DNA from: Desulfurivibrio dismutans
Lineage (GTDB): Bacteria; Desulfobacterota; Desulfobulbia; Desulfobulbales; Desulfurivibrionaceae
Reading direction: 5' to 3'
Assembly (NCBI RefSeq): GCF_029210385.1
Contig: NZ_JARGDQ010000002.1
Location: 248,001 to 312,000 of the forward strand
DNA length: 64,000 nt
The position numbers and the translations under genes were made by a program. The notes below the pieces were generated by a model. The model saw nothing but the letters and a program-made list of their open reading frames with translations, made no database searches and was not told the DNA's origin. Numbering within the stretch: position 1 is the stretch's first letter; each line of letters opens with the position of its first letter. Shown here in pieces: positions 42,101 through 51,549 of the stretch.

Positions 42101-44089
42101 ATGGCCAATGACAAGGATGTAAATGATTTTGGCGATATCGACGACTGGCTGGCCGATCTGGATGACGATGAACAGGGCCAGACCGCTTCGGTAGCCACCG
42201 CCGAATTGGATAGCGACGAACTGGATCAGTCGGATATCGATCAGCTTTTGAGCGGTGGCGGGACCGAAGATGGCGGCGCCCAGGCGGATTCGGTGGAACT
42301 GGACCAGAATGATATCGATTCGCTGTTTGGTGATGCCCCCCAGGAGGTGCCCGAACCGACGCCCGTAGCCGAGCAGGAAGCGGGGGCCGGAGAGGGCGGC
42401 GATGATTTTGAGGATCTGTTTGCCGGGGACTCCGGGGAGGATTCGGCCGAGCAACCGGAGGCCGGTTCACCCGAACTCGCCGAGTCTCCCGAAGCCTCCG
42501 AATCGTTGGAAGCCCCGCCGGCCACCGAGGAAGAAGCCAGTGTCGAGGTGGGCACCGAAGAGGTGGCGGGTGACGATGAGTTGCCGGTGGCGGAGGAGCA
42601 ACCTGCCGTTGCCGAGCGTGAAGCGTCGACCGGTGGAGGCGGGGAGGAGGAAAAGGATCCCTTTGCCTTCGATGACGGCGAATTTGATATCGAGGGTTTT
42701 GACTTCGATGATGACATCCCCGATATCCCCGACGAAAATATGCTGGAGTCATCCCGGGAAGGCAAGCAGGAGACGGCGGATGAAGATATTTTCGCCGATA
42801 CTCCCAGTGCCGCCGAACCGGCGAGTGAAGACGAAGAAGAGGCAACGGTTGGAGAGAACTGGAAAAAAGGTTTTGTCGCCTGGTTGCCTGCCTCTTTCGA
42901 TAAAAGCGCCATCAACAAAAGCACCATCGGCGCCTCGCTGTTCTCTCTTTTGGTGTTGATTGGTGCCGCCTACTTCCTGCTGGGACGGGACGGTGAACCG
43001 GAGTTGGCGATTCCGCCTCAGGTGCGGGAAGAACTGGTGGAGGCCTTGGAGCCGGAGCCCACGGACTTGGCGGAACCCCCGGCGCCGATAATGCCGCCGG
43101 TGGCCAGGGATGAGCGCTTTCGGATGGATCAACCCGGCGCCGCCGTTTCCATGCAACTGCGGGCGGAGGCCCCCGATGGCGGTCCGCTGGCCTACGAGAT
43201 TGTCACGCCTCCCCGCTATGGCCGTCTTTCCGGGGAGCCGCCCCGGGTGACCTATCTGCCCAACCCGGACTTCCCCGGGGAAGACCGTTTTGTATTCCGG
43301 GCCACCGATGGCCGCCAGGCCAGTGAGCCGGCTCGGGTGGCCATTGTCGGCCCCAGCCTGCGGGCGGCCGACAAGGAGGCGCCGCTGGAGGAAGTGGAGG
43401 AGGTCTTGACCATGACGCCGGAGCAACCTCTGATCAGAGTGCGGGATCTGGTGATGACCTCGCGCAGTACCGAGCCGCTGAAGATCGACTGGGCCGCTGT
43501 CTGGCGCCGGGATAATACGACCCCCTTTACCGGCGTGCGGGTGGAGATTATGCAACAGGATCTCCAGGAGGGGCGTCTGCGCCGGCTGGATCCGGCCACC
43601 CATATTTATGAGCCCGACCCCTACTTCCAGGGGGAAGAAAGTCTGGTCTACCGCTTCCACTACGCCGGTCAGCGCTCCAAGCCCCGCCGCCTGACTCTAC
43701 GGGTAGAGTCGGGCCATCCGCCGCCCAGTGTCAGGCTCGGCCCGTTGGCAGCAACTTATCCGCCGGGGGAGACAGTGCTCCTCGATGCCAGGGAAACCCT
43801 GGCCGTGCGGCCGCAGGAGTTGCGTTTTGAGTGGCGTCAGTTGAGCGGTTCGGCGGTACACCTGGAGTCATTGGCGGATAACGACGCGTTGGTGCGCTTT
43901 GTGGCGCCCTCGCCTTTTGCCCACGTCGCCTCACCCAAGGTCGTTCTGCAGGTGACGGCCATGGACCCCGCCGGGCGGCGGGACACGAAAACGGTGGAGA
44001 TCAACACCCCGTCGCGGCGGCAGAGCGCCCTGTGGCGGGGGGAAGAGGATGCCGGTCAGCAGCGCAACAGCCCATTGTGGGGTTTTTAA
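42101..44089 (+). CDS. Bitopic protein: FliM-like acidic peptides, one TM helix, periplasmic Ig-like domains
   Basis: This 662-residue protein has a strongly acidic cytoplasmic region (1-255) with four DID-type peptides: GDIDDWLADL (11), SDIDQLLSGG (44), NDIDSLFGDA (70) and DDFEDLFAGD (101). They resemble the LSQxEIDALL peptide at the FliM N-terminus. One TM helix (about 276-294) follows. The periplasmic part has two cadherin/tandem-95-like units (YLPNPDFPGEDRFVFRATDG near 385; YEPDPYFQGEESLVYRF near 503) and a PKD-like domain (about 541-640). It is last in the FlgO-like cluster. No family match is known to me. Confidence 0.78.
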   Translation: MANDKDVNDFGDIDDWLADLDDDEQGQTASVATAELDSDELDQSDIDQLLSGGGTEDGGAQADSVELDQNDIDSLFGDAPQEVPEPTPVAEQEAGAGEGGDDFEDLFAGDSGEDSAEQPEAGSPELAESPEASESLEAPPATEEEASVEVGTEEVAGDDELPVAEEQPAVAEREASTGGGGEEEKDPFAFDDGEFDIEGFDFDDDIPDIPDENMLESSREGKQETADEDIFADTPSAAEPASEDEEEATVGENWKKGFVAWLPASFDKSAINKSTIGASLFSLLVLIGAAYFLLGRDGEPELAIPPQVREELVEALEPEPTDLAEPPAPIMPPVARDERFRMDQPGAAVSMQLRAEAPDGGPLAYEIVTPPRYGRLSGEPPRVTYLPNPDFPGEDRFVFRATDGRQASEPARVAIVGPSLRAADKEAPLEEVEEVLTMTPEQPLIRVRDLVMTSRSTEPLKIDWAAVWRRDNTTPFTGVRVEIMQQDLQEGRLRRLDPATHIYEPDPYFQGEESLVYRFHYAGQRSKPRRLTLRVESGHPPPSVRLGPLAATYPPGETVLLDARETLAVRPQELRFEWRQLSGSAVHLESLADNDALVRFVAPSPFAHVASPKVVLQVTAMDPAGRRDTKTVEINTPSRRQSALWRGEEDAGQQRNSPLWGF

Positions 44090-44179
44090 GCCAACAGGCG
44101 GGGTGGTGGCCTACGGAATGGTCTGATTCCCCCGTCAATACTCGCGGAGACTGAAGCCGGTGGTCGGTTCCCTGGCAAC

Positions 44180-44197
44180 AGCCGGTGGGCACCGGCT
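44180..44197. terminator. Possible bidirectional hairpin between convergent genes
   Basis: AGCCGGTG-GG-CACCGGCT forms an 8-bp stem between the convergent bitopic-protein gene and rpe. There is no T tract and the loop is tight, so a terminator role is uncertain. Confidence 0.3.
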
Positions 44198-44210
44198 CTG
44201 GGCGCTTGGT

Positions 44211-44888
44211 TCAGCGGGTGATGATTCCTTTCATTTCCCCGATGACGGCGGCATAGTCCGGCTGGCCGAAGATCGCCGAGCCGGCGACGAAGATGTTGGC
44301 GCCGGCCTCGCGGATGGCGCCGATGCTCTTGGGGCTGACACCGCCGTCGATCTCAATCCCGGTTTGCAATCCCCGTTGGTCGATCATCTTTTTCAGGGCC
44401 CGGGTTTTCTCCAGGGCCGAAGGGATGAAGCTTTGGCCGCCAAATCCCGGGTTGACGCTCATCAGCATCACCAGGTCCACTTCCGCCAGCAGATAATCCA
44501 GAGCACTAAGCGGCGTGGCCGGATTCAGTACCACTCCGGCCTTTTTCCCCAGGTCCTTGATCTGGTGCACGGTGCGGTGCAGGTGATAACCGGTTTCCAC
44601 GTGCACCGTGATCCAGTCGGCGCCGGCGGCGGCAAAAGCCTCCACGTGGCGTTCCGGTTCCTCAATCATCAGATGAACATCCAGCGGCAGATCGGTGATC
44701 CGGCGCACCGCCGCCACCACCAGCGGCCCGATGGTGATATTGGGCACAAAACGGCCGTCCATCACATCCACATGGATGACATCGGCCCCGGCCGCCGCCG
44801 CCGCCGTCACCTCGTCGCCCAGGCGGGCGAAATCGGCGGAAAGGATGGAGGGAGCTATCAGGGGGGAGGCAAGATCGACGTTGCGCAT
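44211..44888 (-). CDS. rpe: Ribulose-phosphate 3-epimerase
   Basis: This 225-residue TIM-barrel enzyme interconverts ribulose-5-P and xylulose-5-P. Visible are [56 protein letters not shown] and VDGGVSPKS, which hold the metal- and phosphate-binding residues. AGAGGAACC precedes ATG 44888; an upstream TTG is not needed. Confidence 0.96.
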   Translation of the reverse strand: MRNVDLASPLIAPSILSADFARLGDEVTAAAAAGADVIHVDVMDGRFVPNITIGPLVVAAVRRITDLPLDVHLMIEEPERHVEAFAAAGADWITVHVETGYHLHRTVHQIKDLGKKAGVVLNPATPLSALDYLLAEVDLVMLMSVNPGFGGQSFIPSALEKTRALKKMIDQRGLQTGIEIDGGVSPKSIGAIREAGANIFVAGSAIFGQPDYAAVIGEMKGIITR

Positions 44889-44968
44889 AGTTTTGGTTCC
44901 TCTGTTTTTTTGCAAACGTCCTGCTTAATTGATCACGGGGCTCCGGCGTAATCGTTCACGGGGTGACG

Positions 44969-47659
44969 CTATTCGCCGCCGATGGTCACCATGATGTAAC
45001 GCTCAGGCAGCAGGTAGCGGCGGGCCGCCGCCAGCACCTCCTCGGCACTGGTGGCTTCCAGCCGCCGGGGATAGTGGGTGGCAAAGTCCAGCCCCAGTTC
45101 GTAGGTTTCGTTCAGGGCCATCTCCATGGCCTGGGCGCCGTTGGTTTGCAGCCCCAGGCGGTAGTTGCCAATCAGCACGTTGCGGGCCCGCTCCAGCTCG
45201 ATATCACTGATGGGTTCACTGAGCACCCGGTAAAGTTGGGCCCAGAGTTCTTTGATCGCCTCTTCCCGGTGCTCGGGACTGGTGCCGATATAAACCCCGA
45301 AGGAGCCGGTGTCGGTTCCCAGCAAAGAGAACGAAGAGAGGCTGTAGGCCAGGCTCCGGCGGTCCCGCAGCTCGGTGAACAGCCGGCCGCTCTGGCCGGA
45401 CAGCACCTGATCCAGAATTTCCAGGGCATAGCGGTCCCGGTCGGTGATAGTGGTGCCCAGGAAACCGATAATGATATGCACTTGTTCCCGGTCCCGGGTC
45501 AGATTGACGATTTCCGGCCGAACCGGCGGTTCCGGTGGCAGTAAGGTTTCCACCACGGCTGCGGCGCCCTGGTCTGCCGCAGCCGTGGCCGCCCAGTCGC
45601 CGAAAAGTTCCTCCACCTGGTTTTTAACTCCGTCCGCGTCGACATCGCCCACCACCGACAGCACAAGCTGGTTCGGACGGGCATGCTGCCGGTAAATCTT
45701 GCGCAGGTCATCTGCGGTCAGGGATTGGATGGTACCGGTGGAACCCAGCGTGTTGAGAGCGTAAGGGTGGCCGTGAAAGAGAGAGCGGTTGAACTCCCGG
45801 AAGGCCACCGAAGAAAGTGAGTCTTCCTGGCGACGCAGGTTGGCCAGCAGTTCGGCTCGGACCTTTTCCGCCTCATCCGGGGCAAAGGCCGGTGTCAGCA
45901 GGATGTCGCGCATGATGATCAGGCCCTGATCAAAAAAGCGGGCCAGGAAATCACCCTTGAGGCCGAATGTGTTGCGACCGCTGAAACCGTCGATCTCCGC
46001 CGCCATGTCGGCCACCGTCCGGGCCAGCCGGCGAAAATCGAGGTCGCCGGCGCCCCGGGGCAGCAGTTCGCTGATAAAGGTGAACGCCCCGTTGGTCAGC
46101 GGGGTTTCGCCGCGCAGGCCGCCGGGAAACACGGCCCGTACCGCCACCGTGGGCACATCCCGCTGCTCCCGGATCAGCAGGGTAATACCGTTGTCCAGCC
46201 GGAAACGATGGGTGTGCGGCGGCAGGGTCGAGTCTCCGGCCGTTGCCGGGTGGCGATCTTTGGCCAGGGTGCCGGCCTGACCCAGCATGGCCGCCAGTTC
46301 CCGGGGCTCCAGATTGATATCCGAACCTTCCGGGGCCAGGATGCCGGCGGTGAGCCGGGGGGGCTTAAAATAGGTGGCGGCCACCCGCATGATGTCTTCG
46401 GCCTCCACCCCCCGCAGGCGTTCCAGGTACTCGTGTTCGCGCGGATCACCGGTGAGCAGTTCAAAAGAGCCCAGCACCCGGGCCATCCCCTCGGCCCGTT
46501 CCAGGTTGAAAACAAAATCCGCTTCCAAGTTGCGGCGGGCCCGGTCCAACTCTTCGTCGCTGACCGGAGAGTGCTGCAGAGCCAGAATTTCGGCCATTGC
46601 TTCCTTGATCACCTCGCGGCTGTTATCGGCATCCAGCACCGCCCCGATCCGGAAGATGCCGGGATCGCGGGAGCTGAACATGGAGGTGTCGATCTGGTAA
46701 ACCAGGCCCAGTTCATGGCGTAACCGTTCGTTGAGGCGCGAGGCCTCGCCCGGGCCCAAAATCTGGCTCAGCACGTTCAGGGCGGCGGTGTCCGGATGCT
46801 TGAAGGCGGGAATGGGAAAGGCCAGGGCCAGGTGGGTCTGGTTGATACTCTGCTCTTCCTGGAAAAAACGGAATTCCGTCGGCGGCGGTTCCTGGGGCAG
46901 ATCCCGTTCGTCGGTTGCTTCCCGGCGGGGCAGATTACCGAACAGTCGGCGGCTTTTCTCCAGTACCTGGGCGGCCCGCACATCCCCCACCACGACAACA
47001 GTGAAATTATCCGGGTGATAATGGCGTTCCAGGTAGGCCAGAATATCATCCCGGCTGATGGCGGCCACGCTTTCTTCGGTGCCGCTGATGGGCAGCCGGT
47101 AGGGGTGTACCTGGTAGGCGTGGGCCATCATTTCCTGGAAGAGGTGGAGCTCCGGGCGATCCCGGCGCATCCGGATCTCCTCGTGGATCACCGGTTTTTC
47201 CCGTTCCAGTTCTTCAGGATCAAAGAGCGAGTTCAAGACCGCGTCGGCCAGCACCTCCATGGCGGCACCCCAGTGGCGGGCGTCCAGAGTGGCATGGTAG
47301 ACCGTGTGTTCAAAACTGGTATAGGCGTTAATCCGGCCGCCCACAGCCTCAATGGCGCCGGCTACTTCACCAGGGCCGCGGCTGGGGGTGCCTTTGAAAA
47401 TCATGTGCTCGATGAAGTGGGTGATTCCGGCTTCATGGGACCGTTCGTAAACGCTGCCGGCTTCAACCCAGATCTGCACGGTGGCCACACCGGTGCCCGG
47501 GGTTTCCCGGGTGATCACGGTGAGGCCGTTGTCGAGCTGGCTTTTGTACAACCGGGGGGAAATTTGTTCGGCGTGGATATCGGTGGATGTAGTCATGAGA
47601 GCCAAAATACCAGTTAGCAGAAAAAGGGCAAGGTGCATACCCCGGGAAAAACTTGTCAT
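44969..47659 (-). CDS. Exported double M16 zinc peptidase
   Basis: This 896-residue protein has a signal peptide and two M16 halves in one chain. The N-terminal half has the inverted zinc motif H81-F-I-E84-H85 plus the downstream Glu region (REKPVIHEEI). The C-terminal half (about residue 480 on, HRFRLDNGITLLIREQ) lacks HxxEH, as in pitrilysin/PqqL-like enzymes. It should act in the periplasm on peptides. Upstream lies lgt, about 80 bp away on the same strand. Confidence 0.93.
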   Translation of the reverse strand: MTSFSRGMHLALFLLTGILALMTTSTDIHAEQISPRLYKSQLDNGLTVITRETPGTGVATVQIWVEAGSVYERSHEAGITHFIEHMIFKGTPSRGPGEVAGAIEAVGGRINAYTSFEHTVYHATLDARHWGAAMEVLADAVLNSLFDPEELEREKPVIHEEIRMRRDRPELHLFQEMMAHAYQVHPYRLPISGTEESVAAISRDDILAYLERHYHPDNFTVVVVGDVRAAQVLEKSRRLFGNLPRREATDERDLPQEPPPTEFRFFQEEQSINQTHLALAFPIPAFKHPDTAALNVLSQILGPGEASRLNERLRHELGLVYQIDTSMFSSRDPGIFRIGAVLDADNSREVIKEAMAEILALQHSPVSDEELDRARRNLEADFVFNLERAEGMARVLGSFELLTGDPREHEYLERLRGVEAEDIMRVAATYFKPPRLTAGILAPEGSDINLEPRELAAMLGQAGTLAKDRHPATAGDSTLPPHTHRFRLDNGITLLIREQRDVPTVAVRAVFPGGLRGETPLTNGAFTFISELLPRGAGDLDFRRLARTVADMAAEIDGFSGRNTFGLKGDFLARFFDQGLIIMRDILLTPAFAPDEAEKVRAELLANLRRQEDSLSSVAFREFNRSLFHGHPYALNTLGSTGTIQSLTADDLRKIYRQHARPNQLVLSVVGDVDADGVKNQVEELFGDWAATAAADQGAAAVVETLLPPEPPVRPEIVNLTRDREQVHIIIGFLGTTITDRDRYALEILDQVLSGQSGRLFTELRDRRSLAYSLSSFSLLGTDTGSFGVYIGTSPEHREEAIKELWAQLYRVLSEPISDIELERARNVLIGNYRLGLQTNGAQAMEMALNETYELGLDFATHYPRRLEATSAEEVLAAARRYLLPERYIMVTIGGE

Positions 47660-47741
47660 GTCTCACCTCGCTGGGGTGCAGATTGCCGGCAGTGAGAGGT
47701 ACGGCCGGGTAAGGCTGAAGCTGTAAGCGGTTACCTGAAGC

Positions 47742-48530
47742 TTACCGAGCGACCGGCCGCCGGTAGAAGAGCAGCAGGGCGGCGATGATCATCAGCCCAC
47801 TCAGCAGCTGGCCCCGGCTGAAAAGGCCCCAGGTCAGTCCCAGGTGCGCGTCGGGCTCCCGAAAAAATTCAACCATAAAACGAAAAATGCCGTAACCCCC
47901 CAGGAAAATGGCCACCAGCCGGCCGGCGGGCCATTTTCTTTGCCAGTAGAGGCGCAGGGCATACCACATGATGATGAACAGAACCAGTCCTTCGAGAAAA
48001 CTTTCGTACAGTTGCGAAGGATGCCGGGGCAAGGGCCCGCCGTTGGGGAAAACCATGCCCCAAGGCATCTCGGTAACCCGGCCGTAAAGCTCACCGTTGA
48101 TGAAGTTACCCAGTCGTCCCAGCCCCAGGCCGATGGGTACCGCCACGGCATAGGCGTCGGCGGTGCGAAAAAAATCCAGGCCGGTGCGGCGACAGAACAG
48201 CCAGCCACCGATTAACAGCCCCAGCATCCCCCCGTGGAAAGACATACCTCCTTGCCAGGTGGCGAAAATTTCCAGAGGGTGCTGCAAGTAATAGGAAAAA
48301 TTATAAAAAACCACATAACCCAGCCGGCTACCGACGATCAGGCTGATGATCAGCACCAGGTTGAGGTTGTCGAAATGTTCGGCCAGCCCGGGATGGGGAT
48401 AGCGCCGGATCTGGTAACGAACCAGAAAATAGGCGGCGATAAAGGCCAGGACGTACATCAGGCCGTACCAGCGCACGGCCAGGGGGCCCAATTGAAAAAT
48501 TACCGGATCTATTTGGGGGTAAGGCAGCAT
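47742..48530 (-). CDS. lgt: Prolipoprotein diacylglyceryl transferase
   Basis: This 262-residue inner-membrane enzyme adds diacylglycerol to the lipobox Cys of prolipoproteins. It has seven hydrophobic spans, the essential region GMSFHGGMLG and the Lgt signature GRLGNFINGELYGR, followed by HPSQLYES. Length is normal. Its gene follows a family-A repeat fragment. Confidence 0.96.
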   Translation of the reverse strand: MLPYPQIDPVIFQLGPLAVRWYGLMYVLAFIAAYFLVRYQIRRYPHPGLAEHFDNLNLVLIISLIVGSRLGYVVFYNFSYYLQHPLEIFATWQGGMSFHGGMLGLLIGGWLFCRRTGLDFFRTADAYAVAVPIGLGLGRLGNFINGELYGRVTEMPWGMVFPNGGPLPRHPSQLYESFLEGLVLFIIMWYALRLYWQRKWPAGRLVAIFLGGYGIFRFMVEFFREPDAHLGLTWGLFSRGQLLSGLMIIAALLLFYRRPVAR

Positions 48531-48577
48531 TAAAATTTTCCAGAGAGAGATGTCCGCACCGGACGGGAAAACACGGA

Positions 48578-48665
48578 AACGTGGGCCCGGCGGCGGGCGA
48601 ATCCGTCGCGGCTGGGGTTAACGGCCCCCGTCCAGGCGCGATACGACTTTGATGTTGCCTTGGAC
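48578..48665 (+). repeat. Structured repeat family A, truncated copy A3 (right half)
   Basis: The stretch GCCCGGCGGCGGGCGAATCC...AACGGCCCCCGTCCAGGC...ACGACTTTGATGTTGCC aligns with the right half of A1 and A2. The left arm of the long stem is absent. It fills most of the 231-bp gap between the divergent lgt and radical SAM genes. Confidence 0.65.
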
Positions 48666-48761
48666 GGCAAAGATAGGTGCTTGCCAAGTGCCGGCGGGGT
48701 CGCTATCTTTGACAAGTACCCTGCAAGCCACATAATTTAACCGGTTCCTTTCATTATCACA

Positions 48762-50459
48762 ATGCTAATTCGTCTGGTTGCCCTCAACGCCCGTTTTGTT
48801 CATTCCGCCCCGGCCCTGTTTTACCTGCGCCAGCAACTGGCTGCCCATCTGCCGGCCGCCCGGCTGGAGAGCAGGCAGCTGACCATCAACGACCCTTACT
48901 ATGAAACCCTGCTGGGGTTGCTGGAGCAAGAGCCGGCGGTGCTGTGCTTTTCCGTTTATGTCTGGAATGCCGCCTATACCCGCCGTCTGCTGCACGACCT
49001 GGGGCAGGTGAGACCTGAGTTGCCGGTGGTCATCGGTGGTCCCCAGGCGCCGCACCTGGAGTTGCCCCGGACGGCGGTCGGGCCCAGGGTAACTGTGGTG
49101 CGGGGACCGGTGGAGGGGCTGGGACCGGAGTTCTACGCCGATCTGGCCGCCGGCCGTCTGCAGCCAGTCTACTGGGCTGATCCCGCCGCCCCTTTCCAGA
49201 TGCCCTACCGGCCGGAAGATTTGGCCGGGGAACTGCGGAACCGTCATGTCTATTATGAATCTTCGCGGGGGTGTCCTTTTGCCTGCTCCTATTGTCTCTC
49301 TTCCGCCCGGCGGGGGATGGTGTACCGGGATCTGGAGGCGGTTCTGGCCGAACTGGAGAGCCTGCTGGCCGCCGGGCCGGCGACCATCCGCTTCGTTGAC
49401 CGAACTTTCAATGCGCCGCCGGAACGGGCCTTGGCTATTTGGCGCTTTTTGGCCGATCGCAGCGGGGAAATTGATCCGCGGCCGGTTTTTCACTTTGAGA
49501 TCGCCCCGGACCTTTTTACCGACGAGGTTCTGGAGTTCCTGGCTACTGTGCCGCCGGGGCTGTTTCGCTTTGAGATCGGCCTGCAGTCATTTAACCGGGC
49601 CAGTTTGGCGGCGGTCAACCGTGACCCCGACCTGGAAAAGGCCCAGGTGGCGGTCCGCCGCCTGCTGGCCGGCGGCAATATCCATCTCCATCTCGATCTG
49701 ATTCTGGGGCTGCCCTTTGAGACCCGCGCCAGTTATCTGGACTCGTTGAACCGTGTGATGGCTCTCCGGCCCCATCAACTGCAGCTGGGGTTGCTGAAAG
49801 TGTTGCCGGAAACACCCCTGGCCGCCCGGCGCCGGGAGTTCGCCTTGTGTTGTTGCCAGGAGCCCCCCTACCCGGTGCTGGCTACCCGCTGGCTGGCCCA
49901 GGAGGAACTGGCAGAGTTGTACTGTTTGGGGGAGCTGATCGAATCCTATTACAATCCGCGCTTTTTTCTCGCCACGATGGATTATTTGTTGCGCCGGGAA
50001 CCTGATCCGGCTGTTTTTTTTCAAGACCTGGCCGCTACCTGCGCTGAATTGGATTTTTTCGGCCGGGCCCGGACCCAGGAGTTGCTCAGCGGCGCTCTGG
50101 CCGCCCATTTCCGTAAACGGGCCGATGGCTCCCTGGGCCTTGAACTGTTACGTTTCGACTGGCTGGCCTGCGGTCACCGCCGGCTGCCGGAGCACCTGCA
50201 GTGCGCCGCCGGAGTCGGCCGGGACCAGTTGAAAGAGGCAAGGGATCGGCTCTGGCACCAGCTGCCAAACAACTTACCACCCTATTTCACCGCCACCGGA
50301 CGCAGCGTTTTTTTCAAGCGCAGTGTTTTTGCCCCGTTCAGTGCCGCTGCTATTGAAGAGTTGGGTCTGGGCGACGGTTGCCGGAATGGGGTAGTTGTCT
50401 TTTTGCCCGAACAAAACAGCGGGTTACAGGCGCGGCAGGCAACGACGGTTTTGTCGTGA
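48762..50459 (+). CDS. B12-binding radical SAM protein (DUF4080 type)
   Basis: This 565-residue protein has an N-terminal cobalamin-binding-like Rossmann region (VLCFSVYVWN, PVVIGGPQAP, VVRGPVEGLG). A radical SAM barrel follows, with the cluster motif C171-PFA-C175-SY-C178. IRFVDRTFNAPPERAL and FEIGLQSFN are barrel strands. The C-terminal 200 residues match DUF4080. No canonical DxHxxG B12 box was noted, so cobalamin use is uncertain. The reaction is unknown. Confidence 0.88.
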   Translation: MLIRLVALNARFVHSAPALFYLRQQLAAHLPAARLESRQLTINDPYYETLLGLLEQEPAVLCFSVYVWNAAYTRRLLHDLGQVRPELPVVIGGPQAPHLELPRTAVGPRVTVVRGPVEGLGPEFYADLAAGRLQPVYWADPAAPFQMPYRPEDLAGELRNRHVYYESSRGCPFACSYCLSSARRGMVYRDLEAVLAELESLLAAGPATIRFVDRTFNAPPERALAIWRFLADRSGEIDPRPVFHFEIAPDLFTDEVLEFLATVPPGLFRFEIGLQSFNRASLAAVNRDPDLEKAQVAVRRLLAGGNIHLHLDLILGLPFETRASYLDSLNRVMALRPHQLQLGLLKVLPETPLAARRREFALCCCQEPPYPVLATRWLAQEELAELYCLGELIESYYNPRFFLATMDYLLRREPDPAVFFQDLAATCAELDFFGRARTQELLSGALAAHFRKRADGSLGLELLRFDWLACGHRRLPEHLQCAAGVGRDQLKEARDRLWHQLPNNLPPYFTATGRSVFFKRSVFAPFSAAAIEELGLGDGCRNGVVVFLPEQNSGLQARQATTVLS

Positions 50460-50601
50460 TAAGCCGAGGGCATGGTTGTGTCGCGGCTTCGGGTAAAAAA
50501 ATATGGACAAAACGAGAAAGCATACTAGGATGGTGTGGCAAGGCCCTTTTGTGAGCTAGGTGCGTGGCCGGTTAACTGGCGAATGGTTGGTAAATAACCG
50601 T

Positions 50602-51549
50602 ATGACAAAAAAAGGTAAATTACGGGTGGCACTGCTGGCTGGCGGCAAGTCAGGTGAGCGCGAGGTTTCCCTGGCCGGCGCCCGAGAGGTTGAAAAGGCC
50701 ATGGATCTCGAGCGTTACGAAGTGATTCGCTATGATCCGGCCATTGATCTTGCCCGGTTGGCGGCTGATGCCCCACGACTTGATGTCGCTTTCATTCTCC
50801 TGCACGGTCCTCTGGGTGAAGATGGCAGTATTCAGGGGTTGCTGGATTTACTGGGACTCCCCTATCAAGGAAGCGGTGTGCTTGGCAGCGCGCTGGCCAT
50901 GGATAAGGATCTGGCCAAACAACTCTATCGTCAGGCCGGCTTGTTGGTTCCGGCTTGGAAGATGGCCCGGGCGGCCGATCTTGATGATCCCTCCCGCCTG
51001 CTGCAAAGTTTGAACCTGCCGCTGGTGGTCAAACCGGTGCGCCAGGGTTCCAGCCTGGGAATGAGTCTGGTTGAGCAGCCGGTCGAACTGGTGCCGGCCC
51101 TTCAGCAGGCCTTTGCTTTTGACGATCAGGTCATGGTGGAGGAATTCATCGCTGGCCGGGAACTGACCGGCGGGGTGCTGGGCAATGACGAACTGACCCC
51201 CCTGCCGGTGGTGGAGATTATTCCCGGCGAGGAATATCGTTTCTTCGACTATCAGGCCAAATATCAGGTCGGGGCCACCCGGGAGATCTGCCCCGCCGAA
51301 CTTTCCCCCACCGTAACCGCCGAGGTCCAGCGCTGCGCCTGTCTGGCCCATCAGATCCTGCGACTGCGCGGCTACAGTCGGACCGATATGATTCTGGCTG
51401 ATCAGGGGCTTTATGTCCTTGAAACCAATACCATTCCGGGGATGACGCCGACCAGCCTGCTGCCCCAGGCCGCGGCGGCCCATGGCCTGAGTTTCGGAGC
51501 GTTGCTGGACCGCTTGCTTGCACTGGCACTGGAAGACAGGGGGAGATAA
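50602..51549 (+). CDS. ddl: D-alanine--D-alanine ligase
   Basis: This 315-residue ATP-grasp enzyme makes D-Ala-D-Ala for peptidoglycan. Visible are LLAGGKSGEREVSLAGA, FILLHGPLGEDGSIQGLLDLLGLPYQGSG, LPLVVKPVRQGSSLGM, VEEFIAGRELTGGVLG and the metal-binding LETNTIPGMTPTSLLPQ. It stands alone from other mur genes. The next gene starts at the base after its stop codon, so the two are coupled. Confidence 0.95.
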   Translation: MTKKGKLRVALLAGGKSGEREVSLAGAREVEKAMDLERYEVIRYDPAIDLARLAADAPRLDVAFILLHGPLGEDGSIQGLLDLLGLPYQGSGVLGSALAMDKDLAKQLYRQAGLLVPAWKMARAADLDDPSRLLQSLNLPLVVKPVRQGSSLGMSLVEQPVELVPALQQAFAFDDQVMVEEFIAGRELTGGVLGNDELTPLPVVEIIPGEEYRFFDYQAKYQVGATREICPAELSPTVTAEVQRCACLAHQILRLRGYSRTDMILADQGLYVLETNTIPGMTPTSLLPQAAAAHGLSFGALLDRLLALALEDRGR

